A DNA stretch of 6,812 nucleotides from JBCBST01 sp039819115 (lineage in GTDB: Bacteria > Bacteroidota > Rhodothermia > Balneolales > Balneolaceae). Positions 5,400 to 6,812 of this stretch are shown here, piece after piece (the stretch's first letter is position 1; each line of letters begins with the position of its first letter). Under the pieces are notes generated by a model that was not told the DNA's origin, searched no databases, and saw only the letters and a list, made by a program, of their open reading frames with translations. The stretch covers positions 1 to 6,812 of the forward strand of contig JBCBST010000149.1 in the NCBI GenBank assembly GCA_039819115.1, in the 5' to 3' direction. Position numbers and translations under genes: made by a program.

Positions 5400-6793
5400 G
5401 TATGAACGAGCACATTTTACAGGTACTAAAATCTTTCCCGGAGTTCGAATCCGTTCCTGATGAACAGGTCTTATGGCTTATCACTCAATCGGAACTGTGT
5501 ACATACCAACCTGGAGAAGTCATCTTCCGACCTGGCGATGAAGTGGACAGTATGTACATCATACTGGACGGAGTTATAGACATTCAGCTGCTTCAGGGAA
5601 AAAATTATACACGTCTGGGCCAATTTAAGACCGGTGAAATCACAGGAAAAGTCCCATTCTCCAGAATGCAGTCCTCTTCCGGCTCACTTACGGTCATGGA
5701 AGAAACAAGCCTTCTAAAAGTACACAGTTCCGTCTTTCCGGAGCTATCAAAGCGATACGAGTTAGTTTCGGTCTTCGTACATAACCTTTCCGATCGTATC
5801 AGAAGCTTTACCTCCCGCCAGCAGCAAAATGAAAAGCTCATGGCCTTAGGAAAACTCTCCGCCGGGTTAGCTCACGAGCTCAACAATCCGGCGTCCGCCA
5901 TGGTCAGAAGTGCTACCGCCTTACGCGAAAACCTGCGCCATAAACCAGATAAGTTTAAGGCGGTCATGAATATACAGCTTACCTTTGAACAGGTAGACGT
6001 GGTAAACGAACTCGTGTTCAGAAAGGCAGGAAAAGGCCCAACTAACGACATGGGTCTGATGGAACGCACAAATCTGGAAGATGAGCTCGGGGATTGGATG
6101 GACGACGAAAACATTGAACAGGCCTACGATTTCGCTCAAACATTCTCGGAATACTGTTTTTCTGTTGACGATTTAGAGTTCGTTAAAGAACATGTAACCG
6201 ACTCTCACCTGCCTTCTGTTCTGGGATGGATTGAAGATGTACTGATCACCGAAAAAATGGTGACGGAAATGGAAGAAGCTGCCCGAAGAGTATCCGACCT
6301 CGTATCGTCCGTTAAAACCTATTCTCATATGGATCAGGGTCAGGATAAAGAACGGGTGGAGCTAAAAAAACTGATAAAAAGCACCGTTACCATTCTGAAT
6401 CACAAAGTTAAACTCAAGCAAGTTGAGGTCGACTATCAATTCCCACCCGAACTACCCGAGTTCTTTGGCTACATCAGTGAACTGAACCAGGTGTGGATGA
6501 ACATACTGGACAACGCCCTGGATGCCTTACCCGATGAGCATGGAAAGATTGAGATAGAGGCCAAACCAAATGGCGAGTTTATTTACCTCTTTTTCAGGGA
6601 TAACGGAAGCGGAATACCCGAAGACATTCGTTCTAAAATCTTTGATCCGTTCTTCACGACCAAGGATATTGGGAAAGGTACCGGCCTGGGGTTAGATGTG
6701 GTTCGTAAAATCATCGAAAAACACAATGGGTCTATCGAGGTAGCCTCAGAGCCTGGAAACACCGAATTCACCCTCTGTTTCCCACTGAATTAA
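5396..6793 (+). CDS. Soluble CNB-domain sensor histidine kinase
   Basis: This 465-residue protein has no membrane segments. Residues about 15-125 form a cyclic-nucleotide-binding-type beta-roll (YQPGEVIFRPGDEVDSMY, 37-54; ILDGVIDI, 56-63). The phosphate-binding cassette region (GEITGKVPFSR, 80-90, then SSSGSLTV) lacks the usual arginine before Ala/Thr, so cAMP or cGMP binding is doubtful. A helix (126-150) leads to the H-box LAHELNNPA with phospho-acceptor H160. The second dimerisation helix comes only at about 286-312, so roughly 100 residues (181-285) are inserted into the usual four-helix hairpin. The ATPase domain follows: N-box NILDNALDAL (369-378), DNGSGI (402-407), FDPFFTTK (416-423) and GKGTGLGL (426-433). 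All catalytic boxes look intact. No response regulator is in the window. ATG 5396 overlaps the previous stop as ATGA; ATG 5402 is an alternative. Confidence 0.9.
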   Translation: MSMNEHILQVLKSFPEFESVPDEQVLWLITQSELCTYQPGEVIFRPGDEVDSMYIILDGVIDIQLLQGKNYTRLGQFKTGEITGKVPFSRMQSSSGSLTVMEETSLLKVHSSVFPELSKRYELVSVFVHNLSDRIRSFTSRQQQNEKLMALGKLSAGLAHELNNPASAMVRSATALRENLRHKPDKFKAVMNIQLTFEQVDVVNELVFRKAGKGPTNDMGLMERTNLEDELGDWMDDENIEQAYDFAQTFSEYCFSVDDLEFVKEHVTDSHLPSVLGWIEDVLITEKMVTEMEEAARRVSDLVSSVKTYSHMDQGQDKERVELKKLIKSTVTILNHKVKLKQVEVDYQFPPELPEFFGYISELNQVWMNILDNALDALPDEHGKIEIEAKPNGEFIYLFFRDNGSGIPEDIRSKIFDPFFTTKDIGKGTGLGLDVVRKIIEKHNGSIEVASEPGNTEFTLCFPLN

Positions 6794-6812
6794 TAGGCTA
6801 TTAATTCAGTGG
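6782..6812 (+). terminator. Stem-loop overlapping the last stop codon, candidate terminator
   Basis: CCACTGAATTAATAG (6782-6796) is perfectly complementary in reverse to CTATTAATTCAGTGG (6798-6812), leaving one central G. In RNA the loop would open to 3-5 nt. The stop codon TAA (6791-6793) and the last codons of the kinase gene lie in the left arm. The position at the end of a seven-gene unit supports a transcription terminator, possibly bidirectional between convergent genes. The window stops exactly at the end of the right arm, so any T-run cannot be seen. A fold-back artefact at a sequence end is an alternative. Confidence 0.55.

Noticed and set aside
1..6812. CRISPR arrays, tRNA or rRNA genes, insertion sequences and integration sites
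   Set aside because: No regularly spaced direct repeats, no transposase or integrase reading frame and no structured-RNA signature was seen. The sequence is almost fully occupied by seven genes.

Overview
The window carries one compact seven-gene operon, all on the + strand from 199 to 6793. Every junction lies between a 26-nt overlap and a 7-nt gap, so the genes are almost certainly co-transcribed and largely translationally coupled. By eye the GC content is moderate (mid to high 40s percent). Only the first gene has a strong Shine-Dalgarno sequence; the internal genes rely on overlapping or abutting starts. This, with the protein flavour, suggests a Bacteroidota-like bacterium, perhaps of the Balneolota/Rhodothermota group. 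That placement is inference, since no rRNA or marker gene is present.

Region by region: 1-198 is a non-coding leader with two weak dyads, a striking near-perfect 28-bp palindrome at 138-165 (candidate operator) and a good ribosome binding site. It is followed by (1) a two-module VOC ring-cleaving dioxygenase of the MhqO/PcpA type, (2) an MFS exporter-like transporter, (3) an MhqD-like alpha/beta hydrolase, (4) a Kef-type cation:proton antiporter with a C-terminal nucleotide-binding (RCK) domain, (5) a cytoplasmic DsbA-fold protein with a CPFS active site in place of CxxC, (6) an 86-residue protein made almost entirely of a UBP-type zinc finger, and (7) a soluble histidine kinase with an N-terminal cyclic-nucleotide-binding-type domain. 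A 15-bp-arm inverted repeat overlaps the stop codon of gene 7 and ends exactly at the window edge; it is a likely terminator stem.

Inferred joint role: the first three genes look like a quinone/hydroquinone detoxification set. The dioxygenase opens the ring, the hydrolase cleaves or clears ester-like products, and the MFS protein exports the compound or its products. Bacillus subtilis groups MhqE/MhqO-type dioxygenases with the hydrolase MhqD under the quinone-sensing MarR-family repressor MhqR. A Kef-like antiporter fits this theme, because E. coli KefB/KefC protect against electrophiles by K+ efflux and cytoplasmic acidification. The second half (monothiol DsbA-like protein, UBP zinc finger, CNB-kinase) has no assigned function here and is the part worth pursuing. 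It could be a thiol- or nucleotide-responsive sensing module coupled to the antiporter. No response regulator and no transcriptional repressor gene lie in the window.
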